Shown: one piece after another, positions 18,648 to 28,016 of the stretch
How the letters are laid out: the number at the start of each line of letters is the position of its first letter
Position numbering within the stretch: the stretch's first letter is position 1
NCBI RefSeq assembly: GCF_900115505.1
Contig: NZ_FOWQ01000003.1
Location: 496,001 to 560,000 of the forward strand
Length of the DNA: 64,000 bases
Direction: 5' to 3'
Origin: Geodermatophilus dictyosporus
GTDB lineage: Bacteria > Actinomycetota > Actinomycetes > Mycobacteriales > Geodermatophilaceae
Program-made: the position numbers and the translations under genes
The notes under the pieces: model-generated
The model's database searches: none
Told to the model about the DNA's origin: nothing
What the model saw: only the letters and a program-made list of their open reading frames with translations

Positions 18648-19418
18648 GTGATCGAACTGCGCACCCCCGGGGAGCTCGACGCCATGCGCGCGGCCGGGGC
18701 GGTGGTGGCCGACATGATCGCCGCCGTCCGGGCCGCGGCCGCGCCGGGTGTGCGGCTCAGCCAGCTCGACGAGGTGGCCCGGGACGTGCTGGCGGCCGCC
18801 GGGGCGACGTCGCCGTTCCTCGGCTACGCCCCGCTGCCGACCACCCCGCCGTTCCCCGGCGTGGTGTGCCTGTCGGTCAACGACGTCGCGCTGCACGGCA
18901 TCCCCACCCCGCAGGTGCTCGAGGACGGCGACCTGCTCAGCGTGGACGCCGGCGCGACCCTCGACGGCTGGGTCGGCGACTCGGCGACCACCTTCGCCGT
19001 GGGCACGCCGCGCCCGGAGGACCTGCGGCTGGTCGGGACCGCGCAGCGGGCGCTGGAGGCGGGGATCGCCGCGGCCGTCGTCGGCAACCGGGTCGGCGAC
19101 GTCTCGGCCGCGATCGGGGCGGTCGGCCGGGCCGGCGGGTGCGGCATCAACACCGACCAGGGCGGTCACGGCGTCGGCCGCTCGATGCACGAGCCGCCGA
19201 GCGTGCCCAACGAGGGGCGCGCCGGGCGCGGGGTGCCGCTGCGCGCCGGGCTGGTGATCGCGATCGAGCCGTGGTTCCTGGCCGGCGGCTCCGACGACTA
19301 CCGGGTCGACGCCGACGGGTGGACGCTGCGCAGCGCCGACGGCAGCCGGGCCGCGCACGTCGAGCACACGGTCGCCGTCACCGAGGACGGCCCGCGCGTC
19401 CTGACCGCCCCGCGCTGA
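18648..19418 (+). CDS. map: Methionine aminopeptidase, type I
   Basis: The pita-bread-fold metallopeptidase has 256 residues from GTG 18648. The substrate histidine is in DVALHGIP. The metal ligands are the aspartates in SVDAGATLDGWVGDSATTF, the histidine in GGHGVGRSMHE, and the glutamates in IAIEPWF and HVEHTV. It removes initiator methionine from new proteins. It is separated by 5 bases from the MarR gene, away from the usual ribosomal-protein context, so this is probably one of several Map paralogues. Confidence 0.93.
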   Translation: MIELRTPGELDAMRAAGAVVADMIAAVRAAAAPGVRLSQLDEVARDVLAAAGATSPFLGYAPLPTTPPFPGVVCLSVNDVALHGIPTPQVLEDGDLLSVDAGATLDGWVGDSATTFAVGTPRPEDLRLVGTAQRALEAGIAAAVVGNRVGDVSAAIGAVGRAGGCGINTDQGGHGVGRSMHEPPSVPNEGRAGRGVPLRAGLVIAIEPWFLAGGSDDYRVDADGWTLRSADGSRAAHVEHTVAVTEDGPRVLTAPR

Positions 19419-19430
19419 CGCTCCGGGCGG

Positions 19431-19913
19431 TCAGTCGCCGCGGGGTGCGGCCCGGTAGGCGCCGGCCGTCCCCCGCCGACCCGCCGGGCGGTGGGCCCGG
19501 GCCTGCTCGAGCTTCTCCTGGCGCCGCGCGAAGAGGACCGTCCCGATCAGGAAGAGCCCGGAGAGGATGAGCACGACGGCGGTGAACGCGTTGACGAACG
19601 GCAGGTCCACCCCCGCCAGGGCGAGCACGCCGAGCGCGACCAGCACGAGGGCGGCCAGGACCGCCCCGGCCGCGCGCAGGGGGCTCTTGGCGACCTCCTC
19701 GACGCCCTCCTGGGCCTTGTCCTTGGCGTACTCCAGGGGCTTCTTCGCCCAGGAGAACCGGGTGGCCAGCACCGCCAGGCCGGCGGCGACCAGCACGAAG
19801 CCGGGGCCGGGCAGCACGAGCAGGGCGATGCCGGCGAGGGTCAGCAGGCCGCCGAGGACGGCGATGACGGTGGTCTTCACCGTCGGGTGGTGCCCGATCC
19901 GCCTGCGCGCCAT
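19431..19913 (-). CDS. PGPGW (TIGR02611-type) transmembrane protein
   Basis: The protein has 160 residues from ATG 19913. Two hydrophobic pairs of helices are visible: TVIAVLGGLLTLAGIALLVL followed by the family signature PGPGFVLVAAGLAVLATRF, then two more after an amphipathic lysine-rich linker (AKKPLEYAKDKAQEGVEEVA). PGPGW proteins are small membrane proteins of unknown function, frequent in actinobacteria. The basic arginine-rich tail is cytosolic. It converges on map with a 12-base gap. Confidence 0.85.
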   Translation of the reverse strand: MARRRIGHHPTVKTTVIAVLGGLLTLAGIALLVLPGPGFVLVAAGLAVLATRFSWAKKPLEYAKDKAQEGVEEVAKSPLRAAGAVLAALVLVALGVLALAGVDLPFVNAFTAVVLILSGLFLIGTVLFARRQEKLEQARAHRPAGRRGTAGAYRAAPRGD

Positions 19914-20025
19914 GCAATGGCGCCCGGGTCGCCCGAGCGTCGAGGCGACCCGCCGCTGCCTTGTCGGCGGCGGCAGGCGGTGACACCGTGGCCGTGAGCC
20001 GGTCGGGATCGAGGTCGGGGTGGCG

Positions 20026-23000
20026 ATGGCCCGAGGAGGAACGGCGCAGGGGGACGTCACCCGGGACGCGGGGGCGGACCGCGTCGAGGTCGTGACCCTC
20101 GTGACCTCGGCCGGCGGCCTCGGGGCGCTGTCGGTCGTGCTGCGCGACCTGCCGGAGGACTTCGCGGCGGCGGTGGTCGTGGCCCAGCACCTGGGGGGTC
20201 AGGGGAGCGCGCTGCTCGACATCCTCCAGCGCCGGGTCGCCCTCCCGCTCGAGTGGGCGCGCGACGGCGCACCGATCCGCGCCGGGCGGGTCACGGTGTG
20301 CCCGCCTCGATCGGTGCTCGAGGTCCTCCCGGACGGTTCGTGCGCCGTCCGGCCGATCTCCGGCGTGCTCGAGGACCGGCCGCTGGACACGCTGCTCGCG
20401 TCGGTGGGCGACAGCTACGGGGCGTCCGCCCTGGGTGTCGTCCTGACCGGCATGGGGCGGGACGGCGCGGCGGGGGCCGCGGCGCTGCGCGCGGCCGGCG
20501 GCACCGTGATCGCGCAGGACGAGGAGACCGCCGAGCAGCCGTCGATGCCCCGTGCGGCTGCGGAGGCGGGCGCGCACCTCGTGCTCCCGCTGCACGAGAT
20601 CGGGCGGGTCGTCGCCGACGTCGTCGCGGGCGGCGGCCTGCCGCGCCCGCGGACCGAGGTGGAGGCGGTCGAGGCGCTGTTCGGCGGCCCCGGCCACGCC
20701 CGCGCGGAGCTGCGGGGGATCGAGTGGTCCACGACGCCGCTCGGTCCGGTCGCGTCGTGGTCGGCGTCCCTGCGCGCGCTCGTGCGGGCCGTGCTGGACA
20801 CCGAGTTCCCCATGTTCCTGATGTGGGGACCGGAACTCGTGCAGATCGGCAACGACGCGTACGCACCCACCCTCGGCACCAAGCGGATGCAGGGTCTGCC
20901 CGTGCGCACGACGTGGCCGGAGCTCTGGGACGTCGTCGGGCCGCGGTTCGAGCGGATCCGGCGGACGGGCGAGCCGGTCTTCGCGCGCGACGCCGAGTTC
21001 TCCCCGAACCGTCGCGGCTTCGTCGAGGAGGCGTACTTCACCTACTGCTACAGCGCGCTCCACGACGACGGCCACCTCGCCGGCGTCCTCGAGACGTCGC
21101 TGGAGACGACGGCGCGCGTCCTCGCCGACCGGCGCCTCGCGACCCTCCGCGCGCTCGCGACCTCGGGTGTCGGGGCGGAGTCGCTGCCGTCCACCTGCGA
21201 CCGCGCGATCCGGACCCTGGAGCAGAACCCCCGGGACGTCCCGTTCGCACTGGTGTACCTCTCCGAGCCCACCCGGGGGACGGCCCACCTCTGCGCCTCG
21301 ACCGGGGTGGAGCCGGGCTCCGGTGTCGCGCCGCGCACGCTGTCGACGCGGGCCGGGGACGCCGCCTGGCCGGTGGGCCGCGTGCTCGCCGACGGGACAC
21401 CGCTCCTCGTGGACGACCTGGGCACGCGGTTCGCCGCCTTCCACGCCGGGCCCTGGCCCGAGGGACCCCGCGCCGCGGTGCTGCTGCCGATCCGTCCCGT
21501 CACGGACGAGCCGCCGATCGGTGTCCTCGTCGCCGGCTTCAGCCCCAGGCTCGTCGTCGACGAGGCGTACCGCGGTTTCCTCGACCTGGTGGGCACGCAG
21601 ATCAGCGCCACCGTCGCCGAGGCGCGCACGCGCCGGCGCGAGCGGGAGCGGCTGGAGCGCCTCGCCGAGCTCGACCGGGTCAAGACGGAGTTCTTCTCCA
21701 ACGTCAGCCACGAGTTCCGGACGCCGCTGACGCTGATGCTCGGCCCGCTCGAGGACCTCCTGCAGGACGGCGACGAGCTGCCGCCCCGACGGAAGGCCGA
21801 GCTGGAGCTCGTGCGCCGGAACGCCCGGCGTCTCCTCCGGCTCGTGGGGACGATGCTCGACTTCTCGCAGATCGAGGCCGGGCGGCTGCGGGCGCGGTTC
21901 GCGCCGGTAGATCTCGCGGAGCGCACGCGGGAGATCGTCGCGCAGTTCGACAGCGCCGTGTCGCGTGCCGGGCTGGACCTGCACGTCGAGGTCGAGGAGC
22001 TGCCCGAGCCGGTCTGGGTCGACGTCGAGATGTGGGAGAAGGTCGTCTCGAACCTGGTCTCCAACGCCCTCAAGTTCACCTTCGACGGCCGGATCGAGGT
22101 CGCGCTGCGCCGGCTGCCTAAGCACGCGGAGCTCGTCGTCCGGGACACCGGTGTCGGCATCCCCGCCGAGGAGCTGCCCCACGTCTTCAAGCGGTTCCAC
22201 CGGGTCCGCGGCACCCGGGCGCGGACGTACGAGGGTGCCGGTATCGGGCTCGCGCTGGTCGACGAGCTGGTGCGCCGCCACCACGGCCGGATCCGTGCCA
22301 CCAGCACCGTCGGCGAGGGCACGACGTTCACCGTCTGGATCCCCCTCGGACGGCGTCCCGTCCCGCCGGAGGCACTGCGCGACGAGCCGCCGCGGACGAC
22401 GGAGGTCGCGGGCGGGATGGCCGAGGAGGCGATGCAGTGGGGGGAGGCGCCCGGACCACAGCTGCTCGCCGACGACGACGACGACGCCGTCCGGCAGTCG
22501 CTGCGCGGCTACGGCGCCGGCGCGCGCGTCCTCGTCGCCGACGACCACGGCGACATGCGGCAGTACCTCGCACGACTGCTGGCGCCGCAGTGGACGGTCG
22601 ACGCGGCGTCCGACGGCGCCGAGGCGCTCGAGCGCGCACGCCGCGACCCACCGGATCTCGTGCTCGCCGACGTGATGATGCCGGGCCTCGACGGTTTCGG
22701 GCTCCTCCGCGAGCTGCGGCAGGACGAGACGCTCAGGACGGTCCCCGTCGTGCTCGTGACCGCGCGCGCCGGCGAGGAGGCGGCGATCGACGGCCTCCTC
22801 GCCGGCGCCGACGACTACATCGTCAAGCCGTTCTCGGCCCGCGAGCTCGTCGCGCGCGTGGGAGGGCAGCTGGAGCTGGCGCGGACCCGCCGGCGGAACG
22901 AGGAGCTCAACGGGTTCCTGGTCCGCTTCTCGGATGCCGTGCGCGGGCTCACCGACCCCGCCGAGGTGGCCCGCACCGCGTGCCGGATGGTCCGGGACCA

Positions 23001-24867
23001 GCTCGGCGCGGACCGCGCCTACTGGGCCGAGGTCGACTGGGCACAGCGCGAGTGGGTCGTCGCCGGGGAGTCGCACGCGCAGGGGATCCCACCCGTGGGG
23101 GGCCGGTTCCCCCTCGACGCCTGGCAGCCGCAGACGTCCTGGCTGCTCGACGGACGGCCGAACGTCGTCGACGACACGCGACGGGACCCGCGGCTGCCCA
23201 CTCCGGTGCAGGAGGCCCTCACGGAGCTCGGCGTCGGTGCCGACCTCGGTGTGCCCGTCCTGGCGGACGGCCGGACGCGCTGCGCGCTGACGCTCAACGG
23301 GCGCCGGCCCCGCCGCTGGTCGGCGGAGGAGATCGCGCTCGTGGAGGGAGTCGCGGTCCGGTGCTGGGGCGAGGTCGAGCGCGCCCGCGCCGAGGCCGCG
23401 CTCCGGGAGAGCGAGAAGCGCCAGGCGTTCCTCCTGGCGCTGAGCGACGCCCTGTGTCCGCTGGCGGACCCCGGTGAGATCCAGGACACGGCCGCGCGCG
23501 TCCTCGGCGAGCACCTCGGGGCGACGCGCGTGATGTACGCCGAGGTCGACGGTGGGCCCGGGGCCGAGGTCGGGACGCTCCGTGGCCGCTACCAGGCGCC
23601 CGAGGGGGCGATCCCTGGCGGGTCGGCTCCGCCGCCGTTCCCCGACCGGTACAGCTACAGCAGCTACGGCGAGCAGACGATGGCGCGCCGCCGTCTCGGG
23701 CAGACGATGGCCGTCACGGACGTCACGACGGACCCGAGGTTCGACCCCTCCGAGCGGGAGGCCTGGGTCGCGGGCGGTGTGCGGGCCGCCGTCACCGTGG
23801 CGCTCGTCAAGGCGGGGCGCTTCGTCGCCGAGTTCGGCGTGCAGAGCGCGACGCCGCGCGCGTGGACCGCCGACGAGGTCGACCTCGTCGAGACGACCGC
23901 GGAGCGCACGTGGGCGGCGGCCGAGCGTGCCCGCGCCGAGGCGGCGCTGCGAGGGAGCGAGGCGAAGTACCGGACGCTGTTCGAGTCCATCGACGAGGGC
24001 TTCTGCGTCATCGAGTTGCTCGACGACGCGGACGGGACCGCCGTCGACTTCCGCTTCGTCGAGGTCAACGAGGCGTTCCAACGGCAGACGGGCCTGTTCG
24101 GCATCACCGGCAGGCTGGGGAGCGACGTCGATCCGGGCCGTGAGCCGTACTGGGTCCAGACCTACGGCCGCGTGGCCCGGACCGGCGAGGCCGAACGCTT
24201 CGAGAGCCACCACCGGAACACCGGACGCTGGTACGACGTCTACGCGACCCGGGTGGACGACGCCGGCAGCCGTCGGGTGGCCGTCGTCTTCAAGGACGTC
24301 ACCGACCGCAGGGAACGCGAGGAGCGGCAGGCGTTCCTGCTGCAGCTAAGCGACTCGCTGCGGGCCCAGCCCGACGAGCGGTCGATCGAGACCACGACCG
24401 TCACGATGCTCGCCGGGCACCTGCGCCTCGACCGCTGCTGGATCAGCCAGGTGTCCGGGCAGCAGGGGTTCTCCACGGTCGGCCCGGAACACCACCGGCC
24501 CGACGTCCCGCCGATGTCGGGCGTGTTCCGGCTGTCGGACTACCCGGAGACGATGCGGCAGCTGGCCACCCAGCCGATGGCCGTCGAGGACGCGGCCGTC
24601 GATGCCCGCTTCCCGGACCCCGAGAAGGCGCTGCTGGCCGGGTTCCGCCTGCGGGCACTGCTCGTGGCACCGCTGCGCAGGGGGCCCCGCGAGGTGGTCT
24701 GGGCGCTGGCGGCCGCCATGGCGACGCCGCGCCGGTGGACCGAGGGCGAGCGGGCACTGCTCGAGGAGGTGGCCGAGCGAGCGTGGACCGCCATCGAGCG
24801 CACCCGGGCGGAGCGGGCCCTCCGCGAGAGCGAGGAACGGTGGCGGCGGTTGTACGAGGCCCGGTGA
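20026..24867 (+). CDS. CheB-PAS-GAF-histidine kinase-REC-GAF-GAF-PAS-GAF hybrid sensor
   Basis: This is a soluble sensor of about 1613 residues. Residues 1-205 form a CheB methylesterase domain with its triad visible: Ser28 in TSAGG, His55 in AQHLGG and Asp146 in MGRDGAAG. A PAS-like domain (~230-370) and a GAF domain (~380-545) follow. HisKA carries His562 in NVSHEFRTPLT, and the HATPase has NLVSNALKF and DTGVGIPAEE. The receiver has Asp882 in LADVMMPGLDG and VKPF. Three divergent GAF modules and one PAS domain come next. The protein stops at SEERWRRLYEAR, exactly where another PAS domain would begin, so the C-terminus looks truncated. GTG 20020 is an alternative start. It heads a CheB/CheR-rich island. 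Confidence 0.88.
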   Translation: MARGGTAQGDVTRDAGADRVEVVTLVTSAGGLGALSVVLRDLPEDFAAAVVVAQHLGGQGSALLDILQRRVALPLEWARDGAPIRAGRVTVCPPRSVLEVLPDGSCAVRPISGVLEDRPLDTLLASVGDSYGASALGVVLTGMGRDGAAGAAALRAAGGTVIAQDEETAEQPSMPRAAAEAGAHLVLPLHEIGRVVADVVAGGGLPRPRTEVEAVEALFGGPGHARAELRGIEWSTTPLGPVASWSASLRALVRAVLDTEFPMFLMWGPELVQIGNDAYAPTLGTKRMQGLPVRTTWPELWDVVGPRFERIRRTGEPVFARDAEFSPNRRGFVEEAYFTYCYSALHDDGHLAGVLETSLETTARVLADRRLATLRALATSGVGAESLPSTCDRAIRTLEQNPRDVPFALVYLSEPTRGTAHLCASTGVEPGSGVAPRTLSTRAGDAAWPVGRVLADGTPLLVDDLGTRFAAFHAGPWPEGPRAAVLLPIRPVTDEPPIGVLVAGFSPRLVVDEAYRGFLDLVGTQISATVAEARTRRRERERLERLAELDRVKTEFFSNVSHEFRTPLTLMLGPLEDLLQDGDELPPRRKAELELVRRNARRLLRLVGTMLDFSQIEAGRLRARFAPVDLAERTREIVAQFDSAVSRAGLDLHVEVEELPEPVWVDVEMWEKVVSNLVSNALKFTFDGRIEVALRRLPKHAELVVRDTGVGIPAEELPHVFKRFHRVRGTRARTYEGAGIGLALVDELVRRHHGRIRATSTVGEGTTFTVWIPLGRRPVPPEALRDEPPRTTEVAGGMAEEAMQWGEAPGPQLLADDDDDAVRQSLRGYGAGARVLVADDHGDMRQYLARLLAPQWTVDAASDGAEALERARRDPPDLVLADVMMPGLDGFGLLRELRQDETLRTVPVVLVTARAGEEAAIDGLLAGADDYIVKPFSARELVARVGGQLELARTRRRNEELNGFLVRFSDAVRGLTDPAEVARTACRMVRDQLGADRAYWAEVDWAQREWVVAGESHAQGIPPVGGRFPLDAWQPQTSWLLDGRPNVVDDTRRDPRLPTPVQEALTELGVGADLGVPVLADGRTRCALTLNGRRPRRWSAEEIALVEGVAVRCWGEVERARAEAALRESEKRQAFLLALSDALCPLADPGEIQDTAARVLGEHLGATRVMYAEVDGGPGAEVGTLRGRYQAPEGAIPGGSAPPPFPDRYSYSSYGEQTMARRRLGQTMAVTDVTTDPRFDPSEREAWVAGGVRAAVTVALVKAGRFVAEFGVQSATPRAWTADEVDLVETTAERTWAAAERARAEAALRGSEAKYRTLFESIDEGFCVIELLDDADGTAVDFRFVEVNEAFQRQTGLFGITGRLGSDVDPGREPYWVQTYGRVARTGEAERFESHHRNTGRWYDVYATRVDDAGSRRVAVVFKDVTDRREREERQAFLLQLSDSLRAQPDERSIETTTVTMLAGHLRLDRCWISQVSGQQGFSTVGPEHHRPDVPPMSGVFRLSDYPETMRQLATQPMAVEDAAVDARFPDPEKALLAGFRLRALLVAPLRRGPREVVWALAAAMATPRRWTEGERALLEEVAERAWTAIERTRAERALRESEERWRRLYEAR

Positions 24868-24881
24868 GCGTCCGGGGGCGG

Positions 24882-25613
24882 TCAGACCTCGGGAGCCACG
24901 GTGAGGCGCTGGTACTCGGCCTGCACGACGTCGTAGCAGTCGCAGGCCGCCGAGTGCAGGGCGTCGGCGTCGAGGACGCTGATCCGCCCGCGGGTGTAGC
25001 GGATGACGCCGGCCTGCTGGAGCACGCCGGCGGTCAGCGAGACGGTGCCACGGCGCACGCCGAGCATCTGGGCGAGGAACTCCTGCGTGAGGGTGAACTC
25101 GTCGGCGCCGACGCGGTCGCGGGTCTGCAGCAGCCACCGGGCGGCGCGCTCCTCGGTGGTGTGCAGCCGGTTGCAGGCCACGTTCTGCGACAGCTGCACC
25201 ATGGTGGCCTGGGTGTAGCGGTGCAGCAGGTCGTGCAGGGCGCCGTCCTGCGAGAGGAAGCGGCGCAGCTCGCCGGTGGTCAGGCGCACCGCCGTCCCGG
25301 CGATCTGGCAGAAGGAGTCGTGCACGCTCTCCGTGGAGCCGAGGAAGGCCGGCAGTCCGGCCATGCCCTCGTGACCTACCGTGGCCACCTCGACCGCGGC
25401 CTCCCCCTCGACGGTCGCCAGCAGTGACAGCACCGAGTCGACGGGGAAGTACAGGTGCTCGATCCCCTTGCCCCGCTCGTAGAGCTGCTCGCGCACGTCG
25501 AGCTCCACCGTCTCGAGCTCCGGCAGGAGCCGGTCGAACTCGTCGTCGGGCAGGAGGCCGAGGAGGAGGTTGCGTCGGGGGTCCGGTCGGGTGCTCTCGG
25601 TCGGCGTGGACAC
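24882..25613 (-). CDS. Crp/Fnr family transcriptional regulator
   Basis: The 243-residue protein has an N-terminal cyclic-nucleotide-binding-like barrel (LYERGKGIEHLYFPVDSVLSL to about residue 150). The C-terminal winged helix has the motif LTQEFLAQMLGVRRGTVSLT. Fnr-type cysteine spacing is absent and the classic cAMP-contact RxS is not evident, so the ligand is unknown. It converges with the hybrid kinase (14-base gap) and sits inside the CheB/CheR island. It could be the transcriptional output of that system; that is inference from position only. Confidence 0.92.
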   Translation of the reverse strand: MSTPTESTRPDPRRNLLLGLLPDDEFDRLLPELETVELDVREQLYERGKGIEHLYFPVDSVLSLLATVEGEAAVEVATVGHEGMAGLPAFLGSTESVHDSFCQIAGTAVRLTTGELRRFLSQDGALHDLLHRYTQATMVQLSQNVACNRLHTTEERAARWLLQTRDRVGADEFTLTQEFLAQMLGVRRGTVSLTAGVLQQAGVIRYTRGRISVLDADALHSAACDCYDVVQAEYQRLTVAPEV

Positions 25614-25675
25614 GGCTCCTCCTCCGGGGACGGGCGGTCCCGTCCGCTCCGGGAGCTACCCGTCCCCGCCGGGCG

Positions 25676-26329
25676 TCATGCCGGTACGGGTGGCCGCGGA
25701 CCCAGGCGGGCCCACGGCGGGACCGGGACGGCGAGCAGGTCCGCGGCGCCGGGGGCCATCGTGTACGCCACCAGTGCGGGCGCGACGAGCGCCAGGGGCA
25801 GGGCGTGCTCGACGCAGCCGGTGGCGAGGGCGGCGCTGGGCATGCCCGGTGCCTCGGCGTCGTCGGGGTCCTGGACGAGCACCCGCCCGCCGGCCCGCCG
25901 GACCGCGCGCACCCCGGCGGCCCCGTCCGACAGCCGGCCGGTCAGCACGACGGCCAGCACCCGCGCGCCGAAGACGGCGGCTGCCCCGGCGAGGAGGTCG
26001 TCGGCCGTCCGGGTCGTGGGGCAGTCGCGCAGCGTCAGGCGGCCGTCCGGTCCGAGGTCCGCGGTGGTCCCCGCGGGCAGCACCGTGACCCCGGGCTCCA
26101 GAGGACCGGTCGATGCGGTGCGCACCGGGAGGGCCGCCCCTGCGCGCAGCAGGTCGGTCAGCAGCTCCGGAGTGCCCGGGCTGCGGTGCTGCACCACCAG
26201 CACGGGCACCGGCAGGTCGGCCGGCAGCCGCGACACGACGGTCCTCAGCGCCCGCACGCCGCCGGTGCTGGCGGCCAGCACGACGACGGAGAACCCGGGC
26301 CGCCGGTCACCAGGGGGCAGCGTCGTCAC
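25676..26329 (-). CDS. CheB-type methylesterase (stand-alone)
   Basis: The 217-residue protein is a bare CheB catalytic domain without receiver. The catalytic serine is in LAASTGGVRAL, the histidine in VVQHRSPGT, and the aspartate in LTGRLSDGAAG. CheB hydrolyses glutamyl methyl esters on receptors. With no chemoreceptor in view, the substrate may be another local protein. It is followed on the same strand by the Crp/Fnr gene (~60 bases) and so may be transcribed with it. It is the second of three CheB domains within 8 kb. Confidence 0.9.
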   Translation of the reverse strand: MTTLPPGDRRPGFSVVVLAASTGGVRALRTVVSRLPADLPVPVLVVQHRSPGTPELLTDLLRAGAALPVRTASTGPLEPGVTVLPAGTTADLGPDGRLTLRDCPTTRTADDLLAGAAAVFGARVLAVVLTGRLSDGAAGVRAVRRAGGRVLVQDPDDAEAPGMPSAALATGCVEHALPLALVAPALVAYTMAPGAADLLAVPVPPWARLGPRPPVPA

Positions 26330-26477
26330 CGGACCGAAGGTACGCCTGTGTCAGGCGCCGTACACAGCAGCGCCCCGCGTGTCGGTCACGACGCGTTCCT
26401 CGACCGGCGTCCCCCTCGCCGCGACGTATCGTGGACGTCCCGGCAACCTGCCGACCGAGACGCCGGAGAGCGCAGCA

Positions 26478-26915
26478 ATGGCGACTGACGACCTGATGCT
26501 GGCCTGCCGACTGGGTGGCCTGTCCCTCGGCGACCTGTGGTCGCGCTACCTGGGGATCGGTGGCAGCCGGTCGCAGGCGGAGCTCGCCCTGCGCCTCGCC
26601 GGCGCGCCGTGGCCGGAGTCGGAGGACCGCTTCCTGGCCGTGGTCGCCGACGAGGCGCTCCGGGAGAGCGAGCTGCCGCCGCTCGTCGAGCCGGCCCTCC
26701 CCGAGTTGCACCACCGCGGCGTGGCCGGTCCCGGCGCCCCCCAGGACCACCGCCGGTCCGCTGCGGCCGTGCTGGCGGCCCACGCCCGCGCCACCCGGCT
26801 GACCGCCCTGTTCGAGCGGTGCGGGCGTGCCCGTGCCCACGCCCGGGACGTCCGGGAGCACGCAGAGTCGGTGCGGCGTGGGGGCCGGGCGTCAGCCCGG
26901 CGGGTCGGCGGCTGA
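26478..26915 (+). CDS. Conserved hypothetical helical protein
   Basis: This 145-residue protein from ATG 26478 (GGAGAG upstream) is not assigned to a known family. The N-terminal 60 residues are well ordered (LMLACRLGGLSLGDLWSRYL, then GSRSQAELALRLAGAPWPES) and the C-terminal third is arginine/alanine-rich and helical. Charged heptads suggest oligomerisation. It lies 74 bases before the CheB-zinc-ribbon gene in the same direction, so it may belong to the same transcript and be a partner in that signalling unit. No catalytic motif is visible. Confidence 0.65.
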   Translation: MATDDLMLACRLGGLSLGDLWSRYLGIGGSRSQAELALRLAGAPWPESEDRFLAVVADEALRESELPPLVEPALPELHHRGVAGPGAPQDHRRSAAAVLAAHARATRLTALFERCGRARAHARDVREHAESVRRGGRASARRVGG

Positions 26916-26989
26916 CGGGTCGGCCGACCCCCGCGGCACTACCGTGCAGAGGATCCTGCCCGGCTTCCCGGCGAGAACGGAGTCCGATC

Positions 26990-28012
26990 GTGGCGCGACG
27001 AGACCTGGTGGTGGTCGGCGCCTCGGCGGGCGGCATCGAGGCGCTGCGCACACTGCTGGGCAGCCTGCCGCCGGACTTCTCCGCGGCAGTGCTCGTGGTG
27101 CTGCACATCCCGGCGACCGGCCGCAGCGCCCTCCCGGAGATCCTCGCGCGGTCCACGCCCCTGCTGGTCCGGCGAGCGGTCAACGGTGCTCCCCTGGAGC
27201 CGGGGACGGTGACGGTCGCGGTCCCGGACCACCACCTGATGGTCGTGGGGGACCGGCTGCTGCTGTCGCGTGGTCCGCGGGAGAACGGACACCGGCCGGC
27301 GGTCGACGTCCTGTTCCGCACGGCCGCGCGCACCGCCGGACCACGGGTCGTCGCGGTCGTCCTGTCCGGAGCGCTCGACGACGGCACGGCCGGGATGATC
27401 GCCGTCCGCGAGCGCGGTGGGGTCGGCGTGGCCCAGGACCCCGAGGACGCGATCTACCCGAGCATGCCGACGCACGCCATCGAGGTCGCCTCCGTCGACC
27501 ACGTGGCGCCCGCGGCGAAGATGGGGTCCCTGCTCGAGGAGCTGGTCGGTGAGGACGTCTCGGTCGATGCCCCGGAGGCCAGCGAGTTGATGGACGTGGA
27601 GGCGGCGATGGCGGAGTTCGACGCCGCTGCGCTGAACGACGACGACCGGCCCGGCACGCCCTCGGGTTTCGGCTGCCCCTCGTGCCACGGTGCCCTCTTC
27701 GCGATCACCGAGGGCGGCATGGAGCGCTTCCGCTGCCGGGTGGGGCACGCCTGGTCGCCCGAGGCGCTGGCGGCCGAGCAGGCCGAGGCACTGGAGGGAG
27801 CACTGTGGATGGCTCTCCGGGGGCTCGAGGAGCGCGCGGCGCTGAGCCTGCGGATGGGGGAGCGGGCGCAGCAGCGCGGCCACGCGCACACCGCCTCGTC
27901 GTTCCGCCAGCGCCACGACGAGGCGCAGGCGGCGGCCCTGCTGATCCGCCGGCTCCTGCAGCACGGGGAGCTCGACGGGGGAGCGTTGCCGGACGAGGTC
28001 ACGGAGCGCTGA
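26990..28012 (+). CDS. CheB methylesterase with C-terminal zinc ribbon
   Basis: The protein has 340 residues from GTG 26990. The CheB domain (1-190) has its serine in VGASAGGIEAL, histidine in VVLHIPATG and aspartate in SGALDDGTAG. After an acidic linker comes a zinc-binding module CPSCHGALF with CRVGHAWSPE, and then a helical tail. This CheB-plus-ribbon form lacks the receiver domain of chemotaxis CheB and is found beside CheR-PAS proteins in bacteria without a classic chemotaxis operon. The CheR gene starts 4 bases after its stop, indicating tight translational coupling. Confidence 0.92.
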   Translation: MARRDLVVVGASAGGIEALRTLLGSLPPDFSAAVLVVLHIPATGRSALPEILARSTPLLVRRAVNGAPLEPGTVTVAVPDHHLMVVGDRLLLSRGPRENGHRPAVDVLFRTAARTAGPRVVAVVLSGALDDGTAGMIAVRERGGVGVAQDPEDAIYPSMPTHAIEVASVDHVAPAAKMGSLLEELVGEDVSVDAPEASELMDVEAAMAEFDAAALNDDDRPGTPSGFGCPSCHGALFAITEGGMERFRCRVGHAWSPEALAAEQAEALEGALWMALRGLEERAALSLRMGERAQQRGHAHTASSFRQRHDEAQAAALLIRRLLQHGELDGGALPDEVTER

Positions 28013-28016
28013 CCCG

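Noticed and set aside
19378..24213. A minus-strand frame of about 1600 codons opposite the hybrid kinase
   Set aside because: The same artefact: the plus strand has clear CheB, kinase and receiver motifs, and the minus translation has none.
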